From: Dehalococcoidia bacterium
GTDB taxonomy: Bacteria > Chloroflexota > Dehalococcoidia > GIF9 > AB-539-J10
NCBI GenBank assembly: GCA_016930935.1
Contig: JAFGFT010000026.1
Span: 1-64,000 of the forward strand
DNA length: 64,000 nucleotides
Reading direction: 5' to 3'
In this document: piece after piece, positions 51,402 to 60,252 of the stretch
Numbering within the stretch: position 1 is the first letter of the stretch
How the letters are laid out: the number at the start of each line of letters is the position of its first letter
Notes under the pieces: model-generated
What the model saw: the letters and a program-made list of their open reading frames with translations, nothing else
Told to the model about the DNA's origin: nothing
The model's database searches: none
Made by a program: the position numbers and the translations under genes

Positions 51402-53699
51402 ATGACTCCCGGCTCCGGCATTACCCGCCTGGAAATCCAGGTACGGGGCATCGTCCAGGGCGTCGGGTTCCGTCCGTTCGTCTACAGGCTCGCCACTGAG
51501 GAGAGACTCGCCGGGTGGGTGAGAAACACGTCCACGGGCGTGCAGCTAGAGGTTGAAGGTCCAGAGTCCTCGACATCTGCCTTTCTCCGCAGGCTGAGAG
51601 AGGAAGCGCCCGCCCTCGCCCGCATCGAAGAAATCGTGACCGAGAGGCGCGATTCACAGGGCGCCACGCTGTTCCAGATTCGAGACAGTTCATTCGAGGA
51701 CGGAAAAGGCCAACTCGTCTCCCCTGACGTTGCCACCTGTGCTGACTGCCTGGCAGAACTGATGGACCCCACCAACCGGCGCTACCGCTATCCCTTCACC
51801 AACTGCACCAACTGCGGTCCCAGGTTCACTATCATCACCGACATGCCCTACGACCGCCCCAGCACGACAATGCGGTCTTTCAGGATGTGTCCCGAGTGTC
51901 AGAGCGAGTATGACGACCCTTCGGACAGGCGCTTCCACGCGCAGCCCAACGCGTGTCCCGTCTGCGGTCCGCATCTTACACTTCTCGATGCGCATGGAAA
52001 GGTTGTGCCCTGCACTGACGCCATTGCGAAGACTTCGTCACTGCTGACAGAAGGAGCCATCGTCGCCATCAAGGGACTGGGAGGCTTCCTGCTGGCGTGT
52101 GACGCAACCTCACGACACGCAGTGAGCCTGTTGCGGCAGCGCAAACAGAGACCCTCCAAGCCATTCGCTGTGATGGTAACTGACCTCCACGTCGCTCGGC
52201 ACCACTGCGAAATAGGCGATGCAGAAGCCGCACTTCTCGAATCGCCTGCCGCTCCAATCGTTCTCGGGCGATGGAAGAGGGAGTCTTCAGTATGTCCCGA
52301 CACCGCACCGGGATTGGTGTTCCTTGGCCTGATGCTGCCCTACACCCCGCTGCATCATGTATTGATGCGCGACTGCCAACGACCTCTCGTCATGACAAGC
52401 GGCAACCTCAGCGAGGAGCCAATCATCGCCGACGACGATGAGGCACTGGAACGGCTTTCGGATATCGCAGACTACTTCCTGCTGCACAACAGGCCAATCT
52501 GCTCCCGGTATGACGACAGTGTGGCCATGGTGGTCGATGAGACACCCCAGATGCTCCGCCGTGCGAGAGGTTTTGCCCCCCGTCCCGTGGACACCCCATT
52601 CAGGTCGCCACCACTCCTTGCCACAGGTTCTCAGACCAAGAACACCTTCACCCTCGCCACAGGTCACCACGCATTCGTCTCCCAACACATAGGAGACCTG
52701 GATAGCGTTGAGACGCTGGACCACTACGAGGCAACCGTCAGTCTCTACACCAGGATGTTCCGCATAGAACCGAAACTCATCGCGCATGACCTGCACCCTG
52801 ACTATCTTTCCACACACTACGCGCAGCAGATGGCATCACAGGGACTCCGGCCCATCGCCGTTCAGCATCACCACGCACACATCGCAGCCTGCATGGCGGA
52901 GAATGCGTACGAGGGACCCGTCATAGGAGTCGCCTACGACGGTGCAGGGCTCGGCAGCGACGGACACATCTGGGGCGGAGAATTCCTCATCTGCGATTTC
53001 CGCACGACCCGAAGGGCAGGCCATATCGAGTATCTCCCGCTCGCAGGGGGAGACGCCGCCACCCTCCGGCCATATCGCACCGCCGCAGGATACGTCGCTT
53101 CACTATTCGGCAAGAGCACCGTGGATGATAATCACTCCTTGCGCAGCCACATCGCGCCGGAGGAGTTATCTGCCATCGTCAGCCAGGTTGAACATCACCT
53201 CAACGCACCTCTCACCTCGAGCATGGGCAGGCTCTTCGACGCCGTGGCTGCGATAGCCGGCATACGCTACGAGACCAGCTACGAGGGACAAGCGGCCATA
53301 GAACTGGAGGCAGCTGCCCACCGAAACAGCGGCATACACGGCAGTGGCTACACCCTGCCCGTCGACAATACTCCCGAGGGCCACATCGTGCGTGTTGGAG
53401 GCCTCCTTACTGCAGTACTCCGCGACGCCACCAACAAACGACCGGACACGGAGATAGCCGCGGCTTTCCACGAAGCAGTTGCGCAGATGACAACCACGGT
53501 CTGCGAGGAACTCGCACGCAATTCCGGGATTCATACAGTCGCACTCAGCGGCGGTGTCTTTCAGAACAGGCTTCTGCTGAGCAGAGTATGGGAACTCCTG
53601 CGCACAGCAGGTCTCACGGTGCTTGTCCACAATGAACTGCCATCCAACGACGCATGCGTATCCCTCGGGCAAGCAGCGGTCGCAGCTCACGCAGAATAG
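51402..53699 (+). CDS. hypF: Carbamoyltransferase HypF
   Basis: 765 aa from ATG 51402, one base after the hypB stop. Domains in order: acylphosphatase (RGIVQGVGFRPFVYRLA), two zinc fingers (CADC, CTNC; CPEC, CPVC), YrdC-like (KGLGGFLLACDA, then RPSKPFAVM) and Kae1-like (VQHHHAHIAACMAEN, GVAYDGAGLGSDG, ALSGGVFQN). It makes the thiocarbamate on HypE that becomes the CN ligands of the active-site iron. Confidence 0.96.
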   Translation: MTPGSGITRLEIQVRGIVQGVGFRPFVYRLATEERLAGWVRNTSTGVQLEVEGPESSTSAFLRRLREEAPALARIEEIVTERRDSQGATLFQIRDSSFEDGKGQLVSPDVATCADCLAELMDPTNRRYRYPFTNCTNCGPRFTIITDMPYDRPSTTMRSFRMCPECQSEYDDPSDRRFHAQPNACPVCGPHLTLLDAHGKVVPCTDAIAKTSSLLTEGAIVAIKGLGGFLLACDATSRHAVSLLRQRKQRPSKPFAVMVTDLHVARHHCEIGDAEAALLESPAAPIVLGRWKRESSVCPDTAPGLVFLGLMLPYTPLHHVLMRDCQRPLVMTSGNLSEEPIIADDDEALERLSDIADYFLLHNRPICSRYDDSVAMVVDETPQMLRRARGFAPRPVDTPFRSPPLLATGSQTKNTFTLATGHHAFVSQHIGDLDSVETLDHYEATVSLYTRMFRIEPKLIAHDLHPDYLSTHYAQQMASQGLRPIAVQHHHAHIAACMAENAYEGPVIGVAYDGAGLGSDGHIWGGEFLICDFRTTRRAGHIEYLPLAGGDAATLRPYRTAAGYVASLFGKSTVDDNHSLRSHIAPEELSAIVSQVEHHLNAPLTSSMGRLFDAVAAIAGIRYETSYEGQAAIELEAAAHRNSGIHGSGYTLPVDNTPEGHIVRVGGLLTAVLRDATNKRPDTEIAAAFHEAVAQMTTTVCEELARNSGIHTVALSGGVFQNRLLLSRVWELLRTAGLTVLVHNELPSNDACVSLGQAAVAAHAE

Positions 53700-53728
53700 G
53701 AATCCGGCACCAACCAGCTACCCCGCGT

Positions 53729-53758
53729 TTGTGTTCTGCAGTCATCGCACGCTACAAT
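53729..53758 (+). promoter_or_regulatory. Possible internal promoter before hypC
   Basis: TTGTGT (53729-53734), an 18-base spacer and TACAAT (53753-53758). Transcription would start about 4 bases before ATG 53769. Confidence 0.35.
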
Positions 53759-53768
53759 GCCTCTTACT

Positions 53769-53996
53769 ATGTGTCTTGCCATACCTGCGCGCATCATCTC
53801 GATAGACGGTCAGAATGCCGAGGCCGAAATCGAAGGCGTCAAGAGACGTATCGGCATCATGCTCACACCACAGGTGAAAGTGGGTGACTACGTCCTTCTC
53901 CACACCGGCTACTCCATAGGCATCGTGAACGCCACCGAGGCTGAAGAAACACTCCAGGTGTTCAGGGAACTGGCAGAAGTCAGTGAGATTCGTTGA
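53769..53996 (+). CDS. hypC: Hydrogenase assembly chaperone HypC
   Basis: 75 aa from ATG 53769. The mature protein must begin MCLAIP, with essential Cys2, so the ORF-track ATG 53757 is rejected. The barrel strands follow. It carries the Fe(CN)2CO unit with HypD. The end overlaps hypD by 14 bases. Confidence 0.93.
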   Translation: MCLAIPARIISIDGQNAEAEIEGVKRRIGIMLTPQVKVGDYVLLHTGYSIGIVNATEAEETLQVFRELAEVSEIR

Positions 53997-55071
53997 CGAG
54001 TACCACGACCCCGCGATTGCCAGCCATCTGGCCCGGTCGATAGGTCGGCTCTCCACAAAGCCCGTCCAATTCATGGAGTTCTGTGGTGGACACACGCACG
54101 CCATACTACGATATGGCATTCGCGACCTTCTCCCTCCGACGGTAACCATGCGATCCGGCCCCGGCTGCCCCGTCTGCGTCACATCCGCCCGTGACATAGA
54201 TAGAGCGATAGCCATGTCACAGATACCGGGTGTGATACTCGCAACCTACGGGGACCTTGTGAGAGTTCCCGGCAGCATCACCTCCCTTGAACGTGCCAAG
54301 GCAACGGGCGCAGACGTGAGAGTCGTCTACTCCTCTATGGACGCGGTCGACCTCGCCGAGCGCAATCCTGACAGACAGGTGATTCTCGTTGGCATCGGAT
54401 TCGAGACCACCGCACCCACCGTAGCCGCATCCATACTGCAGGCATCCGGCAGGGGGCTCACCAACTATCGCGTGCTCTCACTTCTGAAACTGACTCCACC
54501 GGTGATGCAGGCACTGCTCAGAAGCGGAGAGACCCATATCGACGGCATCGTGTGCCCGGGGCACGTCAGCGTGGTCATTGGAACTCTGCCATATGAAGAA
54601 CTCCCTGTGAAGTACAATATCGGCTGCGTTGTGACCGGCTTTGAGCCGCTGGACATACTCAGAAGCGTGCAACTCCTGGTCGAGCAGGCGGAATCCAACA
54701 CCCCGCACGTCGTGAACGCGTACTCCCGCGTCGTGGAAACCAACGGAAACCAGGTAGCACTGGCCATGATGGGCGAGGTATTTGAACCATGCACCGCGAA
54801 CTGGCGCGGCATAGGCTCCATTCCGTCCAGCGGTCTGGCACTCAGACCTTCGTTCAGACAATACGATGCAGGGACAGCCTTCCCCATCGAGGTGGAGGAA
54901 GCACCCGAGCCTCCAGGCTGCCGGTGTGGCGACATACTGCGCGGTGCGGCGGTGCCGGCAGAGTGCCCGCTGTTCTCTCGAACGTGCACTCCGGAGCATC
55001 CAATCGGGCCATGCATGGTGTCGAACGAAGGCGCATGCGCCGCTCACTATCGCTACGCTGATACCGCATGA
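53983..55071 (+). CDS. hypD: Hydrogenase formation protein HypD
   Basis: 362 aa, GTG 53983. Motifs are EFCGGHTHAI, SGPGCPVCVT, PGHVSVV, GFEPLDIL, and the C-terminal Fe-S/Cys group (GCRCGDIL, ECPLFSRTC, PIGPCMVSNEGAC). It is the scaffold for building the Fe(CN)2CO centre with HypC and HypE. Confidence 0.96.
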   Translation: MRFVDEYHDPAIASHLARSIGRLSTKPVQFMEFCGGHTHAILRYGIRDLLPPTVTMRSGPGCPVCVTSARDIDRAIAMSQIPGVILATYGDLVRVPGSITSLERAKATGADVRVVYSSMDAVDLAERNPDRQVILVGIGFETTAPTVAASILQASGRGLTNYRVLSLLKLTPPVMQALLRSGETHIDGIVCPGHVSVVIGTLPYEELPVKYNIGCVVTGFEPLDILRSVQLLVEQAESNTPHVVNAYSRVVETNGNQVALAMMGEVFEPCTANWRGIGSIPSSGLALRPSFRQYDAGTAFPIEVEEAPEPPGCRCGDILRGAAVPAECPLFSRTCTPEHPIGPCMVSNEGACAAHYRYADTA

Positions 55072-55113
55072 CATGCCCACAGCATTCCACTACAGAAAAG
55101 GAGGCGCTTCACT

Positions 55114-55665
55114 ATGGCTCAGATGCAGGATTACAGGGGTGACTTCAACCCGGAACTGAAACTCACGGATTTCTCTCCGGAATTCTCGGCTGAGTTGCTG
55201 CGCCTCTATGGCAAGCTCTACATCGGCATCGATGGGTTCTGGTACCTGGGCGTCAAGGAACATATCAACAACGCGATGGCACTGAAGGTCGACCTCTGGG
55301 CCTGGGACAAGGCCACACGATACGAATTGAAGCGACTGACTGCACTGGCAGGCATCGAAGGCAATGGCATCGATGCGCTCTTCAAACTGCTGCAGATAGT
55401 CCCGTGGATGCAGGTCACCGACCACAAGTTGGAGATGGAAAGCGACAAGCGCGGAACACTCACCGTGACACGGTGCAGCATTCTCGAGGCACTCGAACGA
55501 GAGGGAACGGGAAGAGAAAAGGAAATCTGCCATATCGTTGACGCAGCCATCTTCAAGAAATATGCTGAGTTCTTCAATCCCAACATCAAGATCACTCCGC
55601 TCTTCCTGGCGCCAAGAGAGGACAAGAGCGGACTCTGCTGCAAATGGGAGTTCACACTCGATTGA
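55114..55665 (+). CDS. Conserved protein, DUF6125-like, inside the hyp operon
   Basis: 183 aa. A strong AAAGGAGG lies nine bases ahead of ATG 55114. It is mostly alpha-helical at the N-terminus (FSAELLRLYGKLYIGIDGFWYLG) and ends in a beta-rich module (CHIVDAAIFKKYAEFF, then CKWEFTLD) resembling from memory DUF6125 / L-2-amino-thiazoline-4-carboxylate hydrolase-like proteins. Cysteines are at SRC-like (TRCSI), ICHIV and LCCKW. It lies between hypD and hypE, overlapping the hypE ORF start by 22 bases, so it may assist hydrogenase maturation. Function is not established. Confidence 0.65.
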   Translation: MAQMQDYRGDFNPELKLTDFSPEFSAELLRLYGKLYIGIDGFWYLGVKEHINNAMALKVDLWAWDKATRYELKRLTALAGIEGNGIDALFKLLQIVPWMQVTDHKLEMESDKRGTLTVTRCSILEALEREGTGREKEICHIVDAAIFKKYAEFFNPNIKITPLFLAPREDKSGLCCKWEFTLD

Positions 55666-56681
55666 ACGAAGACACACAAGACGTCGTACTGCTTGCCCAC
55701 GGAAGCGGTGGCACGATGAGCCGCGACCTCGTGGAGCGAAGGTTGCTTCCGCGTATCTCAAACCCCATATTGTCGCGCCTCGATGACTCAGCCGTACTGA
55801 ATGCAACAGGACGGCTTGCCTTCACCACGGACAGCTACATCGTTGACCCCATCTTCTTTCCCGGTGGCGACATCGGCAGGCTTGCCATCTGCGGAACGGT
55901 GAACGACCTCTCAATGGTTGGCGCCACTCCCATCGGACTGAGTCTGGCACTCATCATAGAAGAGGGACTGCCATTCCAAGTGCTGGACCGCATCATGGGG
56001 TCCGTGCAGAGCACATGCGCGGAGGCTGGCGTTGATGTCATCACGGGAGACACCAAAGTGGTCAATCGCGGCAAGGCTGACAAGCTGTTCATCAACACCG
56101 CAGGCGTAGGGACCATCTCTGGCTACATCAATATCTCCGGAAGCAACGCACGTCCCGGCGACAAGATATTACTGAACGGCGGCATCGCGGAGCATGGAAT
56201 CGCCGTCATGACATCACGCGAAGGCCTCACGTTCTCCTCCACGATTCAGAGCGACTGTGCTCCACTGAACGGTATCGTCAAAGACCTTCTTGAGGCTGCC
56301 GGGTCATCAGTCCGTTCTCTCAGAGACCCCACCAGGGGAGGACTCGCGACCACACTCAACGAGATTGCCGCTCAGTCCGGGGTCAGCATCATGATCGAGG
56401 AGCGGGCGATACCGATAGACGACGGCGTGCGCGCTGCATGCGAGATGCTTGGGCTCGACCCTCTCTACGTCGCCAACGAGGGCAAGTTCATTGCAGTCGT
56501 CGCGCCGGAAGCCGCTGACGCCGCGCTGGCCGCGCTGAGACATCACCCCCTCGGCGCACGCGCCTGCATCATCGGCGAAGTCGTTGAAGGCACAAAGCGA
56601 AGAGTCACAATGCACACACGATTGGGACCAACCCGCCTGCTTTCGATGCTCACGGGCGAACTGCTGCCACGTATCTGCTAG
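55644..56681 (+). CDS. hypE: Hydrogenase expression/formation protein HypE
   Basis: 345 aa. PurM-fold ATPase with SGGTMSRDLVE, TTDSYIVDPIFFPGG, VITGDTKVV, SLRDPTRGGLATTLNEIA, and the C-terminal PRIC whose Cys is carbamoylated by HypF and dehydrated to thiocyanate. ATG 55644 overlaps the preceding gene. TTG 55662, preceded by GGGAG, is an alternative start. It is the last gene of the hyp operon. Confidence 0.95.
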   Translation: MGVHTRLNEDTQDVVLLAHGSGGTMSRDLVERRLLPRISNPILSRLDDSAVLNATGRLAFTTDSYIVDPIFFPGGDIGRLAICGTVNDLSMVGATPIGLSLALIIEEGLPFQVLDRIMGSVQSTCAEAGVDVITGDTKVVNRGKADKLFINTAGVGTISGYINISGSNARPGDKILLNGGIAEHGIAVMTSREGLTFSSTIQSDCAPLNGIVKDLLEAAGSSVRSLRDPTRGGLATTLNEIAAQSGVSIMIEERAIPIDDGVRAACEMLGLDPLYVANEGKFIAVVAPEAADAALAALRHHPLGARACIIGEVVEGTKRRVTMHTRLGPTRLLSMLTGELLPRIC

Positions 56682-56788
56682 ACCGTTCTCTGTCCATACC
56701 ATCCATGACGGCGCTGTCGCTCATACCACACAGATTGCGCGCTCGGATCACCTGCGGGAGAAGATTGCAGATCGAGGTGGACCGGCAG

Positions 56789-57511
56789 CTACGAGACCAG
56801 TCGACTGCCGTTCGAATAGGAGAGAAGCTCGGCCGGACTACCATGAGCCACGATCTTCCCCTTCTCCATGAAGTAGCTGTAGTCTGCGATATGGCTTACG
56901 GCCTTCACGTTCTGTTCAACCAGCAACGTAGTGATACCGTGCGCACGCAGTTCAAAGATGGCACTCATGACCTTGCGGACCAATATGGGCGCGAGCCTCA
57001 GAGAAGGGCAGTCGAGCAACAGCAACCGGGGGCCGGACATGAACGCCCGGCCAATCGCAAGCATCTGCTTCTCACCACCAGATAGCGTGCCGGCTGTCTG
57101 CTCCAGACGTTCCTCAAGCACAGGAAAGAGTTGAAACACCGTTGCCCTGGCAGATGAGATATCGGCGGCAGTCCTACCATGTCGGCGATATGCCCCGAGC
57201 GCGAGGTTGTCCGCAACGCTCATCGAAGGAAAGATGAGACGCTTCTCATCCACGTAGGAGATTCCCCACTCGACGAGCTTCTCCATGGACGTCCCGTTGA
57301 CCACGTTTCCCTCGAAACGAATCTCGCCACCAGTCACGGGCAGCAGACCACATATAGCCTTCAATGCAGCACTCTTTCCCGCACCGTGGGGGCCGATAAG
57401 AGCCGCAATCTCTCCACGTCCAACATCGAAAGACATGCCGTCCAGAGCGCTGACCAGGCCATACTTTGCACGGACGTCAGTCAACTCGAGAATCATCTTG
57501 TCAGATTTCAT
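56789..57511 (-). CDS. livF: ABC transporter ATPase, LivF-like, degenerate active site
   Basis: 240 aa. LivF body plan: LTDVRAKYGLVSALDGMSFDV, Walker A GPHGAGKSA, signature LSGGEKQM. Walker B reads LLLLDCPSLRLAP, with Cys where the catalytic Glu should be. The Q-loop region is YVDEKRLIFP. It ends TTLLVEQNVKAV. It is last of livKHMGF on the minus strand. Hydrolysis at this site is probably impaired. Confidence 0.9.
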   Translation of the reverse strand: MKSDKMILELTDVRAKYGLVSALDGMSFDVGRGEIAALIGPHGAGKSAALKAICGLLPVTGGEIRFEGNVVNGTSMEKLVEWGISYVDEKRLIFPSMSVADNLALGAYRRHGRTAADISSARATVFQLFPVLEERLEQTAGTLSGGEKQMLAIGRAFMSGPRLLLLDCPSLRLAPILVRKVMSAIFELRAHGITTLLVEQNVKAVSHIADYSYFMEKGKIVAHGSPAELLSYSNGSRLVS

Positions 57512-57528
57512 CGCTCACCATTCACACG

Positions 57529-58338
57529 CTAGTCACCAAGATACGTGGAGATAACCTGTTCGTTTTCACGTATTGCGGCAGGAGTGCCTTCGGCGATCTT
57601 CTCACCATAGTGGAGAACGACGACACGGTCCGCGATGTCCATCACGACATCAGTGAGATGCTCCACCATCAGAATGGTCATCCCCCTGGAACGCAGCATC
57701 CGCAGCAGGGCGCTCAGTCTTTCAATCTCTTCAGTATCCAGCCCTCCGTATGGCTCATCCAGCAGCAACAATGTCGGCTTGCAGAGCAGAGCCCTCGCCA
57801 GCCCGACCAGCTTCTGTTCGCCCCATGAGAGCTCGGAAGGAAATTCGTGCAGCACTCCGGACAGGCCCACCTTCGCAAGCTGGTCCACCGCTACATGTCG
57901 AATCCTCCGCTCCTCGCTCACTGCACGGCTGAGCCGCAGACCTGTACCGACTAGCCCTCCGTCAGTCCAGACGTGCGCCCCCGTCATGACGTTATCCAGC
58001 ACAGACATGTTCGAGAATAGCTGGATATCCTGAAACACCTGAGTGGATCCGAGTGCAGCTATCTGGTACGCCGGCATCGTGTCGATACGCCGGCCTTCAA
58101 GCCATATCTGACCGCCGGAAGGCTTCAGGAGGCCACTCGTCATGCGCAGCAGCGTGCTTTTCCCGGCCCCGTTGGGTCCAATGATGCACAGAATTTCGCC
58201 GCGCTCGACAGAGAAACTCACATCTTTCACTGCAAGCAGTTCTCCATACGAGACGGTGAGACCCCTGTATTCGAGCATCGGGCAGTGACCGTCGCCTGAC
58301 ATCGCCATGTCAGCCCGTGCCTCAGACCTTGCACTCAT
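57529..58338 (-). CDS. livG: ABC transporter ATPase, LivG-like
   Basis: 269 aa from ATG 58338, which overlaps the livM stop (ATGA). The ORF-track start 58359 is not needed. Walker A GPNGAGKSTLL, Q-loop GSTQVFQD, signature LSWGEQKL (usually LSYGQ), Walker B LLLLDEPYGGLD and H-loop LMVEHL are present. This partner is catalytically intact, unlike LivF. Confidence 0.93.
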   Translation of the reverse strand: MSARSEARADMAMSGDGHCPMLEYRGLTVSYGELLAVKDVSFSVERGEILCIIGPNGAGKSTLLRMTSGLLKPSGGQIWLEGRRIDTMPAYQIAALGSTQVFQDIQLFSNMSVLDNVMTGAHVWTDGGLVGTGLRLSRAVSEERRIRHVAVDQLAKVGLSGVLHEFPSELSWGEQKLVGLARALLCKPTLLLLDEPYGGLDTEEIERLSALLRMLRSRGMTILMVEHLTDVVMDIADRVVVLHYGEKIAEGTPAAIRENEQVISTYLGD

Positions 58339-59363
58339 ATCCGCCGCTCCTTCCGCCACCGCGACATGCGCGAAGGGAGGGAGTAGAGGCCCGCGGGCAG
58401 GAACAGCAGGCTGACGACCAGCACTACACCGTACGCCACAAGTTCATACGCTCCGGTCGGTCCGCCGAGCACGATGGGCGCCACCTCACGCAGAAACTCG
58501 GTCAATAGCACGATGAGGGCGGAGCCAACTATGGCGCCCCACGGACTGGAAACCCCGCCAACAATGACCATAATGGCCACAAGGACAGACATATTCACAC
58601 TGAACGTACCGGGCTCTATCACGCTCGTGTGGTGGGCATATACGCCGCCGGCCATACCTGCAAAGAAGGCGGCAACGACGAATGCGAGCACCTTGTAATG
58701 CATCGGGTCGATTCCCAGCACCTGCCCTGTGTCCTCCGTGCCTCCGGCGAGAACATTGACAGACTTGAGTGCACGACCGACCCGTGATGAGGCTATGTTA
58801 CTCGTGAGGACGAGAGCAACGAACGCCATGATCCACACGAGGTAATAGACGAATACCGTATAGGGCACCACCTTCGGATAGGACAGACGTGGAATCTGCA
58901 CAAGACCGGTCGCACCACCCGTCAGACCGGACACGCTGATGACCAGGTAGTAGAAGATGAGATTCACCGTCAGCGTCACTCCAGCAACAATGATGCCCCG
59001 CAGCCTGAGGATGGCCCTACCTATCGGCACAGCCAGTAATCCGCTTGCCGCCGCAGCGAGAGGTATCGCCAGCCACGGAGACAGGCCCAGTCTCATACTC
59101 AACAGGGCTGAAATGTACGCACCGCTCCCGTAGAAGACGCCCTGTCCCAGGGACACCTGTCCCGCCAGACCCGTTATCAGCACGAGGCCCATCGCCACCG
59201 TTGCGTACAATCCGATGCTGATAAACACACTCTGCATATAGGGATTGCCGAACACAGGGAGCAGTACCATCACCGCGAGCAGCACGAGGGCCGGACGTGA
59301 AACGCGCGGCATGTTCCTCACCCTGGCAACACGCGCCCTGATGACATCAGCAGTCGCACTCAT
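58335..59363 (-). CDS. livM: Branched-chain amino acid-type ABC permease, LivM-like
   Basis: 342 aa with about nine to ten membrane helices. LivM motifs are ATVAMGLVLITGLAGQVSLGQG, and FFAGMAGGVYAHHTSVIEPGTF with VAIMVIVGGVSSPWGAIVGS. It overlaps livH by 4 bases. It forms the channel with LivH. Confidence 0.95.
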   Translation of the reverse strand: MSATADVIRARVARVRNMPRVSRPALVLLAVMVLLPVFGNPYMQSVFISIGLYATVAMGLVLITGLAGQVSLGQGVFYGSGAYISALLSMRLGLSPWLAIPLAAAASGLLAVPIGRAILRLRGIIVAGVTLTVNLIFYYLVISVSGLTGGATGLVQIPRLSYPKVVPYTVFVYYLVWIMAFVALVLTSNIASSRVGRALKSVNVLAGGTEDTGQVLGIDPMHYKVLAFVVAAFFAGMAGGVYAHHTSVIEPGTFSVNMSVLVAIMVIVGGVSSPWGAIVGSALIVLLTEFLREVAPIVLGGPTGAYELVAYGVVLVVSLLFLPAGLYSLPSRMSRWRKERRI

Positions 59364-60235
59364 TCCAGACCACCCCGCGCGGGAAACAACCCTCTCGGAC
59401 GCATGAGAAAGACGACGAGGAGGGCTCCAAGCGCGATCGCGTCATGGTAGCCCGTGGGCATCAGGCCGGCAGAGAGAGCCTCTGCGAACCCAACGAGCAG
59501 TCCTCCGACAATGACGCCCTCAACACGATGAAGACCACCGACGAAGGCCGCCAGCAACCCCTTGATGGTCAAAGGCACGCCGACGTTGTACGCGGTCATG
59601 GTCAGCGGAGTAATCGTCGCTCCGGCAATCGCGCCGAGACCCGCGGCCAGCACGAAGGAAAGCAAAGCCATTCGTTCAACGCTGATGCCGACTGAGCGCG
59701 CCCCGAGAGGCTCATCAGCACAAGCTCGCAGACCCTTACCGACCATCGTATGGCCGAAGAAGTAGTACAGACCAACAACCATGAGCACAGTCATTCCGAC
59801 GACCCATGGCGCCTGTCCGAAGATAGTCGCTCCCCACAAATGTATGCTGGAACTGCCGAGGAAGTTGGTCAGGGAGCGGTATTCCCAGCCCCAGACAAGC
59901 AGGGTGATTCCTTCGATAGCGAAGGCAAAACCCACGGTCAAGAAAGCGAGAGTTGAACCCGAAGCGTTTCGCGCCGGTCGAATAACGAAGAGATAGAGCG
60001 CCGCCCCACTCACGACGGTGATGAAGACAGCGAGGATGATTGCCCCCGCGAGAGGCACGCCCATTGCGGTGAAGCTGACCGTCAACATCCCGCCAAGCAT
60101 CACGAACTCACCCTGAGCAAGGTTCAGCACGCGGGTGACGCCATAGACCACAAACAGACCCAGCCCGAGTGCAGCATAGATGCACCCGAGCGTGAGTCCG
60201 CTTATCAGCGATTGAAGGACAGTAGTAGAATCCAC
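59360..60235 (-). CDS. livH: Branched-chain amino acid-type ABC permease, LivH-like
   Basis: 291 aa with about eight membrane helices. LivH motifs are QSLISGLTLGCIYAALGLGLFVVYGVTRVLNLAQGEFVM and the C-terminal GGLHRVEGVIVGGLLVGFAE. It lies 17 bases after livK. Specificity may be for amino acids or other small amides or acids. Confidence 0.95.
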   Translation of the reverse strand: MDSTTVLQSLISGLTLGCIYAALGLGLFVVYGVTRVLNLAQGEFVMLGGMLTVSFTAMGVPLAGAIILAVFITVVSGAALYLFVIRPARNASGSTLAFLTVGFAFAIEGITLLVWGWEYRSLTNFLGSSSIHLWGATIFGQAPWVVGMTVLMVVGLYYFFGHTMVGKGLRACADEPLGARSVGISVERMALLSFVLAAGLGAIAGATITPLTMTAYNVGVPLTIKGLLAAFVGGLHRVEGVIVGGLLVGFAEALSAGLMPTGYHDAIALGALLVVFLMRPRGLFPARGGLE

Positions 60236-60252
60236 TCAAAGGTTCCGTTCAG

